Shown here one piece after another: positions 54,056 to 64,000 of a stretch of 64,000 nt of DNA. Numbering within the stretch: position 1 is the stretch's first letter; each line of letters opens with the position of its first letter. A program made the translations under genes and the position numbers. The notes beneath the pieces are model-generated. The model did not search any database and was not told the DNA's origin. It saw nothing but the letters and a program-made list of their open reading frames with translations. This DNA is from Georgenia sp. M64 (lineage in GTDB: Bacteria > Actinomycetota > Actinomycetes > Actinomycetales > Actinomycetaceae): the NCBI RefSeq assembly GCF_038049925.1, contig NZ_CP145809.1, forward strand, positions 1,860,001-1,924,000, read 5' to 3'.

Positions 54056-55335
54056 CGGACGATCGTAGTCGCCGCCGTGAGACGGGCCGCGACGGCGTCC
54101 AGCAGGGCGTCGGCGACGTCGTCCTTGGTGCCCTCGGCGCGGGTGACGACCTGGCCGCCGGCGTCCAGGACCGTCACGGCGTTCGGGACGTCGCCGAACC
54201 CGGACGCGGTGCCGACCGCGTTGACGGCCATGAGGTCCGCCCCCTTGCGGCGGGCCTTGGCCCGGCCGTGCTCGAGGACGTCCGCGTCGTCGTCGCCGGT
54301 CTCGGCGGCGAAGCCCACGACGACCTGGCCCGGGCGAAGCCTCTCGGCGGCGAGCTCGGCGAGGATGTCCGGGTTCTCCACGAGGGTGATCGGGGCGGGC
54401 GCGCTGCCGTGGGTCTTCTTGATCTTGTGGGTCGCGCTCGTGGTCGGGCGGAAGTCCGCGACGGCCGCGGCCATGACGACGACGTCGGCCGACCGGGCGG
54501 CGTCGCGCACCGCCTCGCGCAGCTCGGCGGTGGTCTCGACGGGCACGACGGTCAGGGCGCCGAGCGGGGCGGTGAGGGCGGCGTCGACATTGGCGGCGAC
54601 GAGGGTGACCCTGGCGCCGCGGCGTGCCGCGGCGGCGGCCAGGGCGATCCCCTGTCGTCCGGAGGAGCGGTTCCCGAGGAAACGCACCGGGTCCAGGGGT
54701 TCGCGGGTGCCGCCGGCGGAGACCACGACCTCGAGGCCGGCGAGGTCCGCCGTCGGGCTCGGCCGGCCCACGAGGGCCAGGGCGGCGGCCGCGATCGCCT
54801 CGGGCTCGGGCAGGCGTCCGGCCCCGGTGTCGGTTCCGGTGAGGCGGCCGACCTCGGGGTCGAGGACGTGCGTGCCGCGTGCTCGCAGGGTGGCCACGTT
54901 GGCCTGCGTGGCGGGGTGGAGCCACATCTCGGTGTGCATCGCGGGAGCGAGCAGCACCGGGCAGGTGACGGTGAGCAGGGTCGCGGTGAGCAGGTCGTCC
55001 GCCATGCCGGTGGCGGCGCGTGCCAGCAGGTCCGCCGTTGCCGGGGCCACGACGACGAGGTCGGCGCTGCGGCCCAGGGCCACGTGGTCGACGTGCTCGG
55101 CGTCGTCGAAGACGGAGGTGCGCACCGGCTCGCCCGAGAGGGCCTCCCACGTGGGGCGGCCCACCATCTGCAGCGCCGCCTCGGTGGGGACGACCCGGAC
55201 GCGGTGGCCCGCCTCGCGGAAGCGGCGAAGGAGGTAGGCGGCCTTGTAGGCGGCGATCCCGCCGGTCACCCCGAGGACGATGCGCAGCGCGCCGCCACCC
55301 GGGGTGCCGGGGGCGGCGCGCACGTCGTCGGTCAT
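54052..55335 (-). CDS. coaBC: Bifunctional phosphopantothenoylcysteine decarboxylase / phosphopantothenate-cysteine ligase
   Basis: 427 aa, ATG 55335. CoaC flavoprotein half: [74 protein letters not shown]. CoaB half from ~200: [54 protein letters not shown]. Two steps of CoA synthesis. Between rpoZ (10-bp gap) and metK. Confidence 0.96.
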   Translation of the reverse strand: MTDDVRAAPGTPGGGALRIVLGVTGGIAAYKAAYLLRRFREAGHRVRVVPTEAALQMVGRPTWEALSGEPVRTSVFDDAEHVDHVALGRSADLVVVAPATADLLARAATGMADDLLTATLLTVTCPVLLAPAMHTEMWLHPATQANVATLRARGTHVLDPEVGRLTGTDTGAGRLPEPEAIAAAALALVGRPSPTADLAGLEVVVSAGGTREPLDPVRFLGNRSSGRQGIALAAAAARRGARVTLVAANVDAALTAPLGALTVVPVETTAELREAVRDAARSADVVVMAAAVADFRPTTSATHKIKKTHGSAPAPITLVENPDILAELAAERLRPGQVVVGFAAETGDDDADVLEHGRAKARRKGADLMAVNAVGTASGFGDVPNAVTVLDAGGQVVTRAEGTKDDVADALLDAVAARLTAATTIVR

Positions 55336-55345
55336 GACCGGTCGG

Positions 55346-55609
55346 TCACTCCTCGATGGGGGTGAGGGTGAGCATGCCCTCGTTGATCTCGCGCATCGCG
55401 ATGGAGAGCGGCTTGTCCTCCTGCGCGGCGGGCACGAGCGGGCCGACGAACTCCAGGAGGCCCTCCTGCAGCTGGGCGTTGTAGGTGTTGATCTGACGGG
55501 CGCGCTTGGCCGCGTAGATCACCAGGGCGTACTTGGAGTCGACCTTCTCGAGCAGCTCGTCGATGGGCGGGTCGGTGATGCCCTCGGGGGCGGCGACGGT
55601 TCCGTACAT
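55346..55609 (-). CDS. rpoZ: RNA polymerase omega subunit
   Basis: 87 aa, ATG 55609. [35 protein letters not shown] holds the omega signature; tail [19 protein letters not shown]. Helps assemble beta'. Follows gmk by 67 bp, canonical order. Confidence 0.96.
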   Translation of the reverse strand: MYGTVAAPEGITDPPIDELLEKVDSKYALVIYAAKRARQINTYNAQLQEGLLEFVGPLVPAAQEDKPLSIAMREINEGMLTLTPIEE

Positions 55610-55676
55610 GCGTGACCTTCTCTTCCAGCCGGGGGTGCGCTGCCGCTGGGCGCGCGCACGCATACAGCCGCCCAGT

Positions 55677-56279
55677 CTACCTGGCGGCCAGGCCCATCAG
55701 TGCCAGCACCTCGTCCGTGGCGCGCGTCACGTCGTCGTTGACGACGACGTGGTCGAACTCGGCGACGGCGGCGAGCTCCTCCCGGGCGGTGGCCAGACGG
55801 CGCGCCCGCTCCTCCTCGCTCTCGGTGCCGCGTCCGACGAGCCTGCGCACGAGCTCGTCGAAGTCCGGCGGCGCCAGGAACACGAACCGGGCCTCCGGCA
55901 TCGCCGCGCGGACCTGCCGCGCGCCCTGGAGGTCGACCTCGACGAACACGGGCCGGCCGGCCGACAGCTGTTCCTCGACCGGCAGGCGGGGGGTGCCGTA
56001 CCGGTTGCGGCCGTGCACGACCGCCCACTCGAGCATCTGCCCGGAGGTCACCAGCTCGTCGAAGCGCTTGGGGCTGATGAAGTGGTAGTGGACGCCGTCG
56101 ACCTCGCCCGGACGTGGCGGTCGCGTCGTGGCCGAGACGGAGATCCACAGGTCGGGGTGGCGACGGCGCATCTCGGCCATCACCGTTCCCTTGCCCACCG
56201 CGGTGGGACCGGACAGGACGGTCAGGCGCGCGGCGTCCGGCCGGGTCACGGGCAGGCTTGTCGGGAGGGCGTCGGTCAT
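55677..56279 (-). CDS. gmk: Guanylate kinase
   Basis: 200 aa, ATG 56279, preferred over ATG 56288 because AGGA is 8 nt upstream. P-loop [78 protein letters not shown] to GDP. Leader contains degenerate CCCG-type repeats (56338-56512). Confidence 0.96.
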   Translation of the reverse strand: MTDALPTSLPVTRPDAARLTVLSGPTAVGKGTVMAEMRRRHPDLWISVSATTRPPRPGEVDGVHYHFISPKRFDELVTSGQMLEWAVVHGRNRYGTPRLPVEEQLSAGRPVFVEVDLQGARQVRAAMPEARFVFLAPPDFDELVRRLVGRGTESEEERARRLATAREELAAVAEFDHVVVNDDVTRATDEVLALMGLAAR

Positions 56280-56622
56280 GGCGGACATCCTGCCATCGGC
56301 GGCTGACAGGGTCTCGCGGCCAGGGGCTGTCACGGTTCGCCTGGCCCGCCCGGACCCGCCCGACCGCCCTGACCCGCCCGGACCCGCCCGGCGGCCCGGA
56401 CCCGCCCTGACCCGCCCTGACCCGCCCGGACTCGCCCGGCCGCCCTGACCTGCCCGGACTCGCCCTGACCTGCCCGGCTGCCCTGACCTGCCCGGCCCGC
56501 CGGTCCGCGCGTCGCGGCGCAACCCGGTGTTGACCGACTGGGATGGTCAGATGCAGATCGTGCAGCCCGTCGCGGTGGAACGTCGACCGGCGCGGGCGCC
56601 GCAGCGGCCCGCGCGCGCGAGC
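56280..56622. other. 343-bp gap between mihF and gmk with GC-rich degenerate repeats
   Basis: 56338-56512 is made of short units such as GACCCGCCCG, CCCTGACCTGCC and GGACTCGCCC. Normally mihF-gmk spacing is short. No gene or clear hairpin was recognised. Confidence 0.6.
56338..56512. repeat. Low-complexity CCTGACC(C/T)GCCCGG-type repeat
   Basis: About 15 imperfect copies of a ~10-12 bp unit. Probable slippage expansion. Confidence 0.75.
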
Positions 56623-56964
56623 TCAGCCGAAGCGGTCGACGAGCGCGGCGCTCTGGTGCGGACCAAGGCCTCGGACACGCCGCGCCTCGGAGATGCCGAT
56701 CTCGGCCATGAGGTTCCGGGCGGTGGCCTTCCCCACGCCGGGCATGGATTCGAGGAGCGAGACGACCTTGAGCTTGCCGAGCGCGTCGTCCGTCTGGGCG
56801 GCCTCGAGGACCTCGGAGAGCTTGACCTGGGAGTACTTCAGCTTGTTCTTGACCTCGGCGCGTGTGGCTCGGGCGGCAGCCGCCTTCCGCAGGGCGTCGG
56901 CTCGCTGTTCCGGGGTCAGCGGGGGCAGTGCCACGGCGGTCACCTCGTCGGGTCGCAGGGACAT
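56623..56964 (-). CDS. mihF: Integration host factor, actinobacterial type
   Basis: 113 aa, ATG 56964; GTG at residue 11 (VALPPLTPEQ) is an alternative start and matches most homologues. LPPLTPEQRADALRKAAAARATRAEVKNKLK, helix-two-turn-helix SLLESMPGVGKATARNLMAEIGI. Nucleoid-associated DNA-bending protein essential in mycobacteria, unrelated to proteobacterial IHF. Confidence 0.94.
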   Translation of the reverse strand: MSLRPDEVTAVALPPLTPEQRADALRKAAAARATRAEVKNKLKYSQVKLSEVLEAAQTDDALGKLKVVSLLESMPGVGKATARNLMAEIGISEARRVRGLGPHQSAALVDRFG

Positions 56965-56994
56965 AGCACGGACGTCATCAGCGACGTTGTGCTG

Positions 56995-57023
56995 AACGTA
57001 GCGACTCCCCCGGGGTCCGGCAA
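56995..57023 (-). promoter_or_regulatory. Predicted sigma-70-type promoter of mihF
   Basis: Minus strand TTGCCG (57023-57018), 17-bp spacer, TACGTT (57000-56995), ~30 bp before the ATG. Confidence 0.5.
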
Positions 57024-57249
57024 CGGCTGAGGTTTGCGGTCCTGGGCATCTGAATTCCTGGGTCCTCCGTGGTGTGCCGCTACGACGGTCAGGTGGTGAT
57101 CACGGCTGCTGTGCTCCACCGGTGCATCTCTCCTCATGGTTGCGTGCCTCGGGTTGTCCACACCCGTTGCGCCGATGTCGGTGGGCCGGTCTAGCGTCTC
57201 GTACAGACGTTCCACTCGGTCGGTCGGCCGGTGAGAGGGGGTGGTCCTG

Positions 57250-58998
57250 GTGGCGGAGGCCGTGGTGCCGGCGCAGGGATCGCCCGTGTCGTCGGCCGGG
57301 GCGGGTTCACCCGCGGTGTCGGCGGGAGGGTCGGCGGGGTCGGCAGGCTCCGGGTCGTCTGCGGGCTCCGGAACGCCGATGCTGTCGCTGGGACCGTCTG
57401 AGAGCTGTTCGCCGTCGGGCCTGGTCGCGGAGGTGCGGTCGGCGGTCGCGGGTCTGCGCGCCGGGGCTGCGGGGTCGGGCGCGGCGGGGTGGTCTGATGA
57501 TGAGCGGGTGGCGGTGATCGAGGGGCTGGACGCGGCGCTGCGGGAGCTGACGCTCTACCGGGGTGAGGTTCTCCTCGCGCACTGGCAGGGCGGGTCGTGG
57601 TCGACCGGGCGGGACCGGGACTTCCCGGACTGGCGGGCCCGGGTCACCGGCGCCGGGCGGGGGGCGGCGCTGGGTGAGCTGCAGGTCGCGGAGGGGCTGG
57701 AACTGATGCCCGAGGTCGCCGCGGCGGTGGCCGGCGGTGAGCTGACGCTGGAGCACGCGAGGGTGTTGGCGCGGGTGCGGGCGGGCGGGTCGCGCGAGGT
57801 CAAGGAGTCGTTGACCGGTGCGGTGGTGGCGGATCTGGTCGAGCGGGGCAAGTCGTTGTCGGCGCCGGAGCTGGCCCGGGAGGCGCGCAAGGTCGCGGCG
57901 CGGATCGATGCGCAGGCGGCGCAGGAGAGCTACACGGCGGTGTGGCGGCGCCGCAAGGTCACCACCGCGAGGGTCGCGGGTGGGGGTCGGCGCGGTGAGT
58001 GGTTCCTCGACGATGTCGGGGCGGTGATTGTCGAGACGGCGCTCGACGCGGTGGTCGGGACCCCGGCGAAGGACGACACGCGCTCGCGTGAGCAGCGGTG
58101 GGCTGACGCGCTGGTGATGATGGCCGGGCGGGTCCTGCAGGTGGGGAACGACCTGACCGGGGCGCAGGTCCGCCCGCACCTGGCGCTGCTCGTCCAGGAC
58201 CGCACGTGGGCGGCGCTGCGCCTCTGGCGCCGGCAGCACGCGAGCGCCGACCCCGCCGCCGGCGCTGACGGAAGCCGCGAATGTGACGGCGCTGACGGAA
58301 GCCGCGGAGACGACGGCACGGGCGCCTCGGACACGCCGGCCGGGGCTGTGTTCGGGCTCACCGGCGGGGCGCGGCCTGAGGTCGGCTGCACATTCGTCTC
58401 CGGCCGACCCGGCCCGCGCGCCAGCGGCCCGGGCGCTGCCGGCCCGGGCGCTGCCGGCCCGGGCGCCGCTGTGGCCGGCTTGCCGGACGTCGATCCTGGC
58501 GAGCTCGAGGACGGCACGGTGATCCCGTTGGGTGAGCTGGAGCGGTTGATGTGTGACTGCGAGGTCACCCGGATGGTCGTGGACGCGACGGGAGTGCCGT
58601 TGGACGTGGGACAGACCCAGCGCACCTACGCCAAGGAGCTGCGTCGGGCGGTGACGACGCGGGATCGGCACTGTCAGTGGCCGGGGTGTGCGATCCGGGC
58701 GTCCTGGTGCGAGGTGCATCACCTGTGGTGGTACTCCCGGGGTGGGCCGACCTCGGTCGAGCTGGGGCTGACGGTGTGCAGCTTCCACCATCACCGCATC
58801 CACGACGAGCACGTCAGCGTGACGATCCTGGCTGACGGGTACGACTTCCAGCACCGTGACGGGCGTCCCATCGGCACGACCCGACGCCCCGCGAGGACCG
58901 CTGGGCGACGGCGGGACGGCGGCGACGGCCTCACCCCGCCGCGCTGCACCGCGGACGGGCTGAAGCGGCCCTCCTCGCGTCCTGGCCGCCGACCCTGA
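57250..58998 (+). CDS. DUF222/HNH endonuclease (13E12 repeat family)
   Basis: 582 aa from GTG 57250, preferred over GTG 57241 because GAGGGGG then lies ~7 nt upstream. ~50-residue Ser/Gly-rich leader, DUF222 domain (residues ~70-280), a variable Gly/Asp/Pro linker (~330-400) with DGSR and GPGAA repeats, then HNH (TTRDRHCQWPGCAIRASWCEVHHLWWYSRGG, CSFHHHRIHDEHV). Family is repeated many times in actinobacterial genomes and suspected to be mobile. It interrupts the pyrF-mihF order in opposite direction. Confidence 0.9.
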   Translation: MAEAVVPAQGSPVSSAGAGSPAVSAGGSAGSAGSGSSAGSGTPMLSLGPSESCSPSGLVAEVRSAVAGLRAGAAGSGAAGWSDDERVAVIEGLDAALRELTLYRGEVLLAHWQGGSWSTGRDRDFPDWRARVTGAGRGAALGELQVAEGLELMPEVAAAVAGGELTLEHARVLARVRAGGSREVKESLTGAVVADLVERGKSLSAPELAREARKVAARIDAQAAQESYTAVWRRRKVTTARVAGGGRRGEWFLDDVGAVIVETALDAVVGTPAKDDTRSREQRWADALVMMAGRVLQVGNDLTGAQVRPHLALLVQDRTWAALRLWRRQHASADPAAGADGSRECDGADGSRGDDGTGASDTPAGAVFGLTGGARPEVGCTFVSGRPGPRASGPGAAGPGAAGPGAAVAGLPDVDPGELEDGTVIPLGELERLMCDCEVTRMVVDATGVPLDVGQTQRTYAKELRRAVTTRDRHCQWPGCAIRASWCEVHHLWWYSRGGPTSVELGLTVCSFHHHRIHDEHVSVTILADGYDFQHRDGRPIGTTRRPARTAGRRRDGGDGLTPPRCTADGLKRPSSRPGRRP

Positions 58999-59821
58999 CC
59001 AACGCCCCGCCCCCAGCGGCGCAGCGGCATTCCCTCGACTTGTCCGGAACGGACCCGGACGCCGGCGCCGGTGAGGGTGGTTGTGGCTCGCCGCCCGGAG
59101 CGACCGGCCCCCCAGGTCAGGGGCACCCCGTTGACGGAAACACCCGCGGGTCCCCGCCGGGGACGGCGGCATGGTCCCGCCCGGACACGCCCGGGTCACC
59201 CAGCGTCGCACCGGACGCTCCGGGCCGAACCACGGCCGCACCGAACCCAGCGGCGGGAGCCGGGACGGTGCCGGACACGCCGGACCGAACGCGGGCCCTG
59301 CCTACGGGCCCGCCCCAGACCGGGCGACCGGGCAGCGGACCTCCGGGCAGGCCCGACGGACCGCCGAGACCCGGAACGACCACGCCCGCAGACCATCCGG
59401 CCGGGCGAGAGCCGCGCGAGCGGAGTGGGCGAACCTCGGCGCGGGCCCACCACGCTCAGCCAGACCTGTGGGACACCGGGCCCTGGGACGGCAACACCAT
59501 GCTCGACCCCCGCTACACCAAGACCGCCGACCCGCCCTTCTGACCACGACGGCCAGGACACCAGCCGCGCCGGACGCGCGATCCACCGGACAAGCGCAGG
59601 TGCGCACGTGCGAAGCGGGCGCGGGACGTACCGGCCACGAGTGCCGGGGCGGATCGCGCGCGAGCCGAACGGTGAGCTCCCGAGACCTGCCGCATCGAGC
59701 GGCTCCACAGTGACGACGAGTGTGACCGCTCTCCGTTCTGGACCGAGCGTGAGCGGCACACGGTGACGAACGGGGGTGCCGTTCTCCGTCGTCGACCACG
59801 CGCCGCCGGTCTCGCGGCGGC
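58999..59821. other. 823-bp region between the HNH gene and pyrF without a supported gene
   Basis: Several overlapping open frames exist in all directions, all Pro/Gly/Arg/Thr-rich with no family resemblance; one + frame (59040-59543) ends MLDPRYTKTADPPF, which may be a relic of a DUF222-protein tail. Probably scar DNA of the HNH insertion. Confidence 0.5.
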
Positions 59822-60820
59822 TCAGGCCTGAAGCGCCTCGCGCACCTGATCCACCGCCGCGGCAAGCGCCGAACGCAGCGAACCGGCCTCCGGACCAGCC
59901 GCCAGGACCGCGCGCGACGTCGAGGCGAGAACCTGGCGGCGCGCCGGACCGAACACCTCCGCGAGCTCTCGCGCTCCGGCGCCCTGGGCACCGACGCCGG
60001 GGGCCAGGATGGCCCCGCCCATGCGGGTGAGGTCGACGCCCAGGTCAGCGACTGCCGAACCGGTGGTCGCACCCACCACCAGGCCCACCGAGCCCAGCTG
60101 CGCGGGCGCGGCGGTCGAGGCGACCACGGTGGCTGCCGGGTCACCGGCGGCGGCAGCAGCCGCGGCGGTCGAGGCGACCTCGGTGGCTGCCGGGTCAGCG
60201 GCAGCGGAATCAGCCGCGTTCTCGGCCGCCGCGTTCTCGGCCGCCGCGCTCTCGGCGATCCGCGCGGCCACGGCGACACCACCGTCGAGCGCGTGCTGGA
60301 TCGAGGCGCCCTCGGGGTTGGACGTCAGCGCCAGGACGAAGATGCCGCGGCCGGTCTCCCGGGCGAGATCCAGCGCCGGGCGCAGCGAGCCGAACCCCAG
60401 ATAGGGCGAGAGAGTGACGGCGTCCGCGGCCAGGGGCGAGCCGTCGCGCAGATAAGCGTCGGCGTAGCCGGCCATCGTCGATCCGATGTCGCCTCGTTTG
60501 ACGTCGAGGACGGTGAGGGTGCCGGACGCCGCGGCGGCCGCCAGGACCTCCTCCAGGACGGCGACGCCCGCCGAGCCGTGGCGCTCGAAGAACGCCGACT
60601 GCGGCTTGAGAGCAGCCACGCGGCCACCGAGCGCCTCGACCACTCCGAGCGAGAAGCGGCGAAGCCCCTCCACGTCGTCATCGAGTCCCCAGGCGCGAAG
60701 GAGCCCGGGATGCGGGTCGATGCCGACGCAGAGCGGACCCTGAGCGGCCATCGCCGCGGCGAGCCGGGCTCCGAACGGCACCAGGACCCGGCGCGGCACG
60801 GCGGGTACGGACGGCGCCAT
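59822..60820 (-). CDS. pyrF: Orotidine 5'-phosphate decarboxylase with Ala-rich insert
   Basis: 332 aa, ATG 60820 overlapping carB stop by 1 nt. Group 2 OMPDC: CVGIDPHPGLLRAWGL, LKPQSAFFERHG, VLDVKRGDIGSTMAGYADAYL (catalytic Lys/Asp), LTSNPEGASIQHA, ILAPGVGAQG. Residues ~190-240 are an Ala-rich insert (AENAAAENAADSAAADPAATEVAS) with DNA-level duplications. Usual length is ~280 aa. Last step of UMP synthesis. Confidence 0.94.
   Translation of the reverse strand: MAPSVPAVPRRVLVPFGARLAAAMAAQGPLCVGIDPHPGLLRAWGLDDDVEGLRRFSLGVVEALGGRVAALKPQSAFFERHGSAGVAVLEEVLAAAAASGTLTVLDVKRGDIGSTMAGYADAYLRDGSPLAADAVTLSPYLGFGSLRPALDLARETGRGIFVLALTSNPEGASIQHALDGGVAVAARIAESAAAENAAAENAADSAAADPAATEVASTAAAAAAAGDPAATVVASTAAPAQLGSVGLVVGATTGSAVADLGVDLTRMGGAILAPGVGAQGAGARELAEVFGPARRQVLASTSRAVLAAGPEAGSLRSALAAAVDQVREALQA
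60108..60255 (-). repeat. Duplicated segments encoding the Ala-rich insert of PyrF
   Basis: GCGGCGGTCGAGGCGACC followed by (A/T)CGGTGGCTGCCGGGTCA occurs at 60108-60142 and 60162-60197; a 15-bp GCGTTCTCGGCCGCC unit occurs about three times at 60215-60255 (last one varied). Confidence 0.8.
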
Positions 60821-63800
60821 CAGCGCGTCCCGGCGGCGGAGGACCCGGCCGGGGACGACGTGGCTGAGCCCGCCGAGGCTGACGTGACCGCGGCTGCCGC
60901 CCCGACGAGCGCCGCTGACGCGGACGAGGAAGCCTCACGGCGGACGAGACGAGCGGCGTCGTGGTCCTGGAGGCTGCGCACCCGGAACGGTCCGGCCGTC
61001 AGGGCCTCCACGGCGAGCACGGCGGCGCCGAACTCCTGGACGGTGGTGATGATCGGCTTGTCCGCCGCGGTCGTCGCCGCCCGGATCTCGTAGCCGTCGG
61101 CACGCGCACCCTGACCGCTGGGTGTGTTGATGACCATGTCGACGTCTCCGTCGGAGATGAGGTCGATGATCGTCGGCTCACCCTCGGGGCCGCGGCCCTG
61201 GGACGCCTTGCGCACCACGGTGGCGTGGATGCCGTAGCGGCGCAGCACCCCGGCCGTGCCCTCGGTCGCGAGGATCTCGAAGCCCAGCTCGACGAGCCGG
61301 TTGACCGGGAAGATGATCGATCGCTTGTCCCTGTCCGCGACCGAGACGAACACCCGCCCCGTCGTCGGCAGACCGCCGTACGCCGCGGACTGGGACTTGG
61401 CGAACGCACGCGGGAAGTCCACGTCGAAGCCCATGACCTCGCCCGTCGAGCGCATCTCGGGCCCGAGGAGGGTGTCCACGATCGTCCCGCGGGCGGTGGC
61501 GAACCGCTTGAACGGCAGCACGGCCTCCTTGACCGCCATGGGCGAGTCGAGGTCGAGCACCCCGCCGTCGTCGACGGGCAGGATCCCCCGCTCGCGCAGG
61601 GAGGCGATGCTCTCCCCCGCCATGACCAGCGAGGCGGCCTTGGCCAGCGGGACGCCGGTGGCCTTGGCGACGAAGGGCACCGTCCGCGACGCCCGCGGGT
61701 TCGCCTCGATGACGTAGAGGACGTCGGAGACGAGCGCGAACTGGATATTGATGAGGCCGTGCACGCCCACGCCCTCCGCGATCGCCTCGGTGGAGCGGCG
61801 GATCCGGGCGATCTCCGTCTGGGAGAGCGTCACGGGGGGCAGGACGCACGCGGAGTCGCCCGAGTGGATGCCCGCCTCCTCGATGTGCTCCATGACCCCG
61901 CCGAGGTAGAGCTCGGTGCCGTCGTAGAGCGCGTCGACGTCGATCTCGATGGCGTCGTCGAGGAAACGGTCGATGAGCAGGGGTGCCACCCGCCGGGTGG
62001 CGTCACCGGCCTCGACGGCCGAGCGCGCGATGTAGTCGCGCAGCCCGGGCTCGTCGTAGACGATCTCCATCCCGCGACCGCCCAGGACGTAGCTCGGGCG
62101 CACGAGGACGGGGAAGCCGATGGCCGCGGCGACCTCGAGGGCCTGCTCGGGCGAGGTCGCGGTCCCGAACGCCGGCGCCGGCAGGCCGGCCCGTCCCAGC
62201 ACCGCGCCGAACGCCCCGCGGTCCTCGGCGAGGTCGATCGACTCCGGCGAGGTGCCCATGATGGGCACGCCCGCGTCGGCCAGCCGCTGGGCCAGCGACA
62301 GCGGGGTCTGACCGCCCAGCTGGACCACGACGCCGGCCACGGGACCGGCGGCGAGCTCGGCGTGGTAGATCTCGAGGACGTCCTCGAACGTCAGCGGCTC
62401 GAAGTAGAGCCGGTCGGAGATGTCGTAGTCCGTCGAGACCGTCTCGGGGTTGCAGTTGACCATGACGGTCTCGTACTTCTCCGCCAGCGCCAGGGCGGCG
62501 TGGACGCAGGAGTAGTCGAACTCGATGCCCTGGCCGATCCGGTTCGGCCCCGAGCCGAGGATGATCACGGCCTCGCGCTCGCGCGGGGCGACCTCGGTCT
62601 CGAGGTCGTACGCCGAGTAGTGGTAGGGCGTGCGGGCGGCGAACTCGGCGGCGCAGGTGTCGACCGTCTTGTACACCGGGCGCAGGCCGTAGGCGTGGCG
62701 CACCTCGCGGACCGCCTCCTCCCCCAGCCCGCGCAGCCGGCCGATCTGCAGGTCGGAGAAGCCGTTGCGCTTGGCCAGGCGCAGCACCCGCTCGGTGAGG
62801 GCCGGCGCGGTGCGGACCGCCTCGGCGACCTCCTCGATGAGGACGAGCTGGTCGAGGAACCACGGGTCGATCGCCGTCGCCTCGAACACCTCCTCGACGG
62901 TGGCGCCGCCGCGCAGCGCCTGCTGGACGTCGACCAGGCGTGTCTCGGTGGGGGTGCGCACCGACTCCAGGAGGGCCGCCGTCGCCTCGGCGTCGGGGGC
63001 CGGGCCGTCCCAGTGGAAGCTCGTGCCGCTCTTGTCGATCGAGCGCTGGGCCTTCTGCAGCGCCTCGGTGAAGTTGCGGCCCATCGCCATCGCCTCCCCC
63101 ACCGACTTCATGGTGGTGGTGAGGGTGGGGTCGGCGGCGGGGAACTTCTCGAACGCGAACCGCGGCACCTTGACGACGACGTAGTCGAGCGTGGGCTCGA
63201 AGCTCGCCGGGGTGGAGCCGGTGATGTCGTTGGGGATCTCGTCGAGGGTGTAACCCACGGCGAGGCGGGCGGCGATCTTGGCGATGGGGAACCCGGTCGC
63301 CTTCGACGCCAGCGCCGAGGAGCGCGAGACGCGCGGGTTCATCTCGATGACGACGACGCGCCCCGTCGCGGGGTCGACCGCGAACTGGACGTTGCAGCCG
63401 CCGGTGTCGACGCCCACCTCGCGGATGATGGCGATGCCGACGTCGCGCAGCTTCTGGTACTCGCGGTCGGTGAGCGTCAGGGCCGGCGCGACGGTGATCG
63501 AGTCGCCGGTGTGCACGCCGACGGGGTCGACGTTCTCGATCGAGCACACGACGACGACGTTGTCCGCCTTGTCGCGCATGAGCTCGAGCTCGAACTCCTT
63601 CCAGCCGAGGATGGACTCCTCGAGCAGCACCTCGGTGGTGGGCGAGTAGTGCAGGCCCGCGCCGGCGATCCGGGTGAGGTCCTCGGGGGTGTACGCCATG
63701 CCGGAGCCCAGGCCGCCCATGGTGAAGGAGGGCCGCACGACGAGCGGGTAGCCCAGCTCCTCGGCGGCGGCGTGGCACTCCTCGAGGCTGTGGGTGATGA

Positions 63801-64000
63801 CCGACCGGGCGCTCTCCGCCCCGCACCGCTCGACGACGCCCTTGAAGGCCTCCCGGTCCTCGGCGAGGTTGATCGCGTCGATGGAGGCGCCGATGAGCTC
63901 CACGCCGAACTCCTCCAGGACACCGGCCTCGTGCAGGGCGATGGCCGTGTTGAGGGCCGTCTGCCCGCCCAGGGTGGGCAGGAGGGCGTCGGGGCGCTCC
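60820..64000 (-). CDS. carB: Carbamoyl-phosphate synthase large subunit (5' end outside window)
   Basis: Frame is open to the window edge: [19 protein letters not shown] before the internal ATG 63903, so the true start is outside. Two ATP-grasp halves ([37 protein letters not shown]), oligomerisation domain, MGS-type C-terminal allosteric domain ([32 protein letters not shown] in pieces). ~1060 of ~1100 residues visible. The tail after ~1000 is Ala/Ser-rich. Makes carbamoyl phosphate for pyrimidine and arginine; co-translated with pyrF. Confidence 0.96.
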   Translation of the reverse strand, partial: ERPDALLPTLGGQTALNTAIALHEAGVLEEFGVELIGASIDAINLAEDREAFKGVVERCGAESARSVITHSLEECHAAAEELGYPLVVRPSFTMGGLGSGMAYTPEDLTRIAGAGLHYSPTTEVLLEESILGWKEFELELMRDKADNVVVVCSIENVDPVGVHTGDSITVAPALTLTDREYQKLRDVGIAIIREVGVDTGGCNVQFAVDPATGRVVVIEMNPRVSRSSALASKATGFPIAKIAARLAVGYTLDEIPNDITGSTPASFEPTLDYVVVKVPRFAFEKFPAADPTLTTTMKSVGEAMAMGRNFTEALQKAQRSIDKSGTSFHWDGPAPDAEATAALLESVRTPTETRLVDVQQALRGGATVEEVFEATAIDPWFLDQLVLIEEVAEAVRTAPALTERVLRLAKRNGFSDLQIGRLRGLGEEAVREVRHAYGLRPVYKTVDTCAAEFAARTPYHYSAYDLETEVAPREREAVIILGSGPNRIGQGIEFDYSCVHAALALAEKYETVMVNCNPETVSTDYDISDRLYFEPLTFEDVLEIYHAELAAGPVAGVVVQLGGQTPLSLAQRLADAGVPIMGTSPESIDLAEDRGAFGAVLGRAGLPAPAFGTATSPEQALEVAAAIGFPVLVRPSYVLGGRGMEIVYDEPGLRDYIARSAVEAGDATRRVAPLLIDRFLDDAIEIDVDALYDGTELYLGGVMEHIEEAGIHSGDSACVLPPVTLSQTEIARIRRSTEAIAEGVGVHGLINIQFALVSDVLYVIEANPRASRTVPFVAKATGVPLAKAASLVMAGESIASLRERGILPVDDGGVLDLDSPMAVKEAVLPFKRFATARGTIVDTLLGPEMRSTGEVMGFDVDFPRAFAKSQSAAYGGLPTTGRVFVSVADRDKRSIIFPVNRLVELGFEILATEGTAGVLRRYGIHATVVRKASQGRGPEGEPTIIDLISDGDVDMVINTPSGQGARADGYEIRAATTAADKPIITTVQEFGAAVLAVEALTAGPFRVRSLQDHDAARLVRREASSSASAALVGAAAAVTSASAGSATSSPAGSSAAGTR

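Noticed and set aside
59040-59766. Overlapping + strand open frames after the HNH gene
   Set aside because: Low-complexity translations in all three frames, no ribosome site, no family match.
63903-63903. ATG at 63903 as the start of carB
   Set aside because: The frame is open upstream to the window edge and encodes the conserved [12 protein letters not shown] region, so the start lies outside.

Overview
The window is very GC-rich DNA (roughly 70-75% G+C by eye) with dense genes, many GTG starts and 1-8 bp stop/start overlaps. Gene content identifies an actinobacterium: GarA-type FHA protein with FtsR-like MerR regulators, RbpA, actinobacterial IHF (mIHF), PafBC, mycothiol-dependent DinB-like enzyme, separate Ppm/Lnt proteins, LigC with a stand-alone LigD-type polymerase, DUF3866 and DUF222/HNH proteins. 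A member of Micrococcales (Cellulomonas/Georgenia-like) is the best guess; the genus cannot be read from the sequence. No transposase, CRISPR array, tRNA or rRNA was found.

Layout. 1-5.8 kb: conserved plus-strand block DUF881 - sbp - DUF881 - garA - ftsR - bifunctional nuclease - second MerR, but without the gcvH that mycobacteria keep in the middle; then an odd transcarbamylase paralogue and a DUF2695 protein. 5.8-9.3 kb: accessory genes: an ECF42 sigma factor with its DGPF/YCII partner and a matching promoter, a rifamycin ADP-ribosyltransferase (Arr), and a pterin dehydratase/VOC fusion. 9345-9372: a 28-bp dif-like XerC/XerD site, where gene direction flips (12 of 14 genes are + to its left, 41 of 52 are - to its right). 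This suggests that the window spans the replication terminus. 9.4-17.7 kb: stress and resistance genes (VOC proteins, AraC-VOC-UvrA2 cassette, thioesterase, PIN protein, esterase, BioY). 17.8-26.3 kb: rbpA behind a SigR/SigH-like promoter, then ppm-lnt, helY, diacylglycerol kinase, tatC-tatA.

27.4-30.6 kb: riboflavin operon ribD-ribE-ribB-ribH under an FMN riboswitch; RibB has lost the usual fused GTP cyclohydrolase II domain. 30.7-36.1 kb: pafB-pafC, LigC, a septum-formation lipoprotein and the LigD-type polymerase. 37.7-39.3 kb: hisE-hisG and a PH-domain membrane protein. 39.3-45.4 kb: an FMN-riboswitch-controlled RibX/RibY-type transporter divergent from a complete second NMT1/THI5-like ABC transporter. 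45.5-64 kb: putP, then the conserved minus-strand block carB-pyrF-[HNH insertion]-mihF-gmk-rpoZ-coaBC-metK-priA-fmt-rsmB-rpe.

Several intergenic regions contain short tandem repeats (44, 24, 20, 20, 16 bp units), two of which start inside the 3' end of a coding sequence and include its stop codon. The most interesting observations are the dif site with strand switch, the two FMN riboswitches joining riboflavin synthesis and uptake, the transcarbamylase with altered catalytic motifs, and the ECF42 unit with its own promoter.
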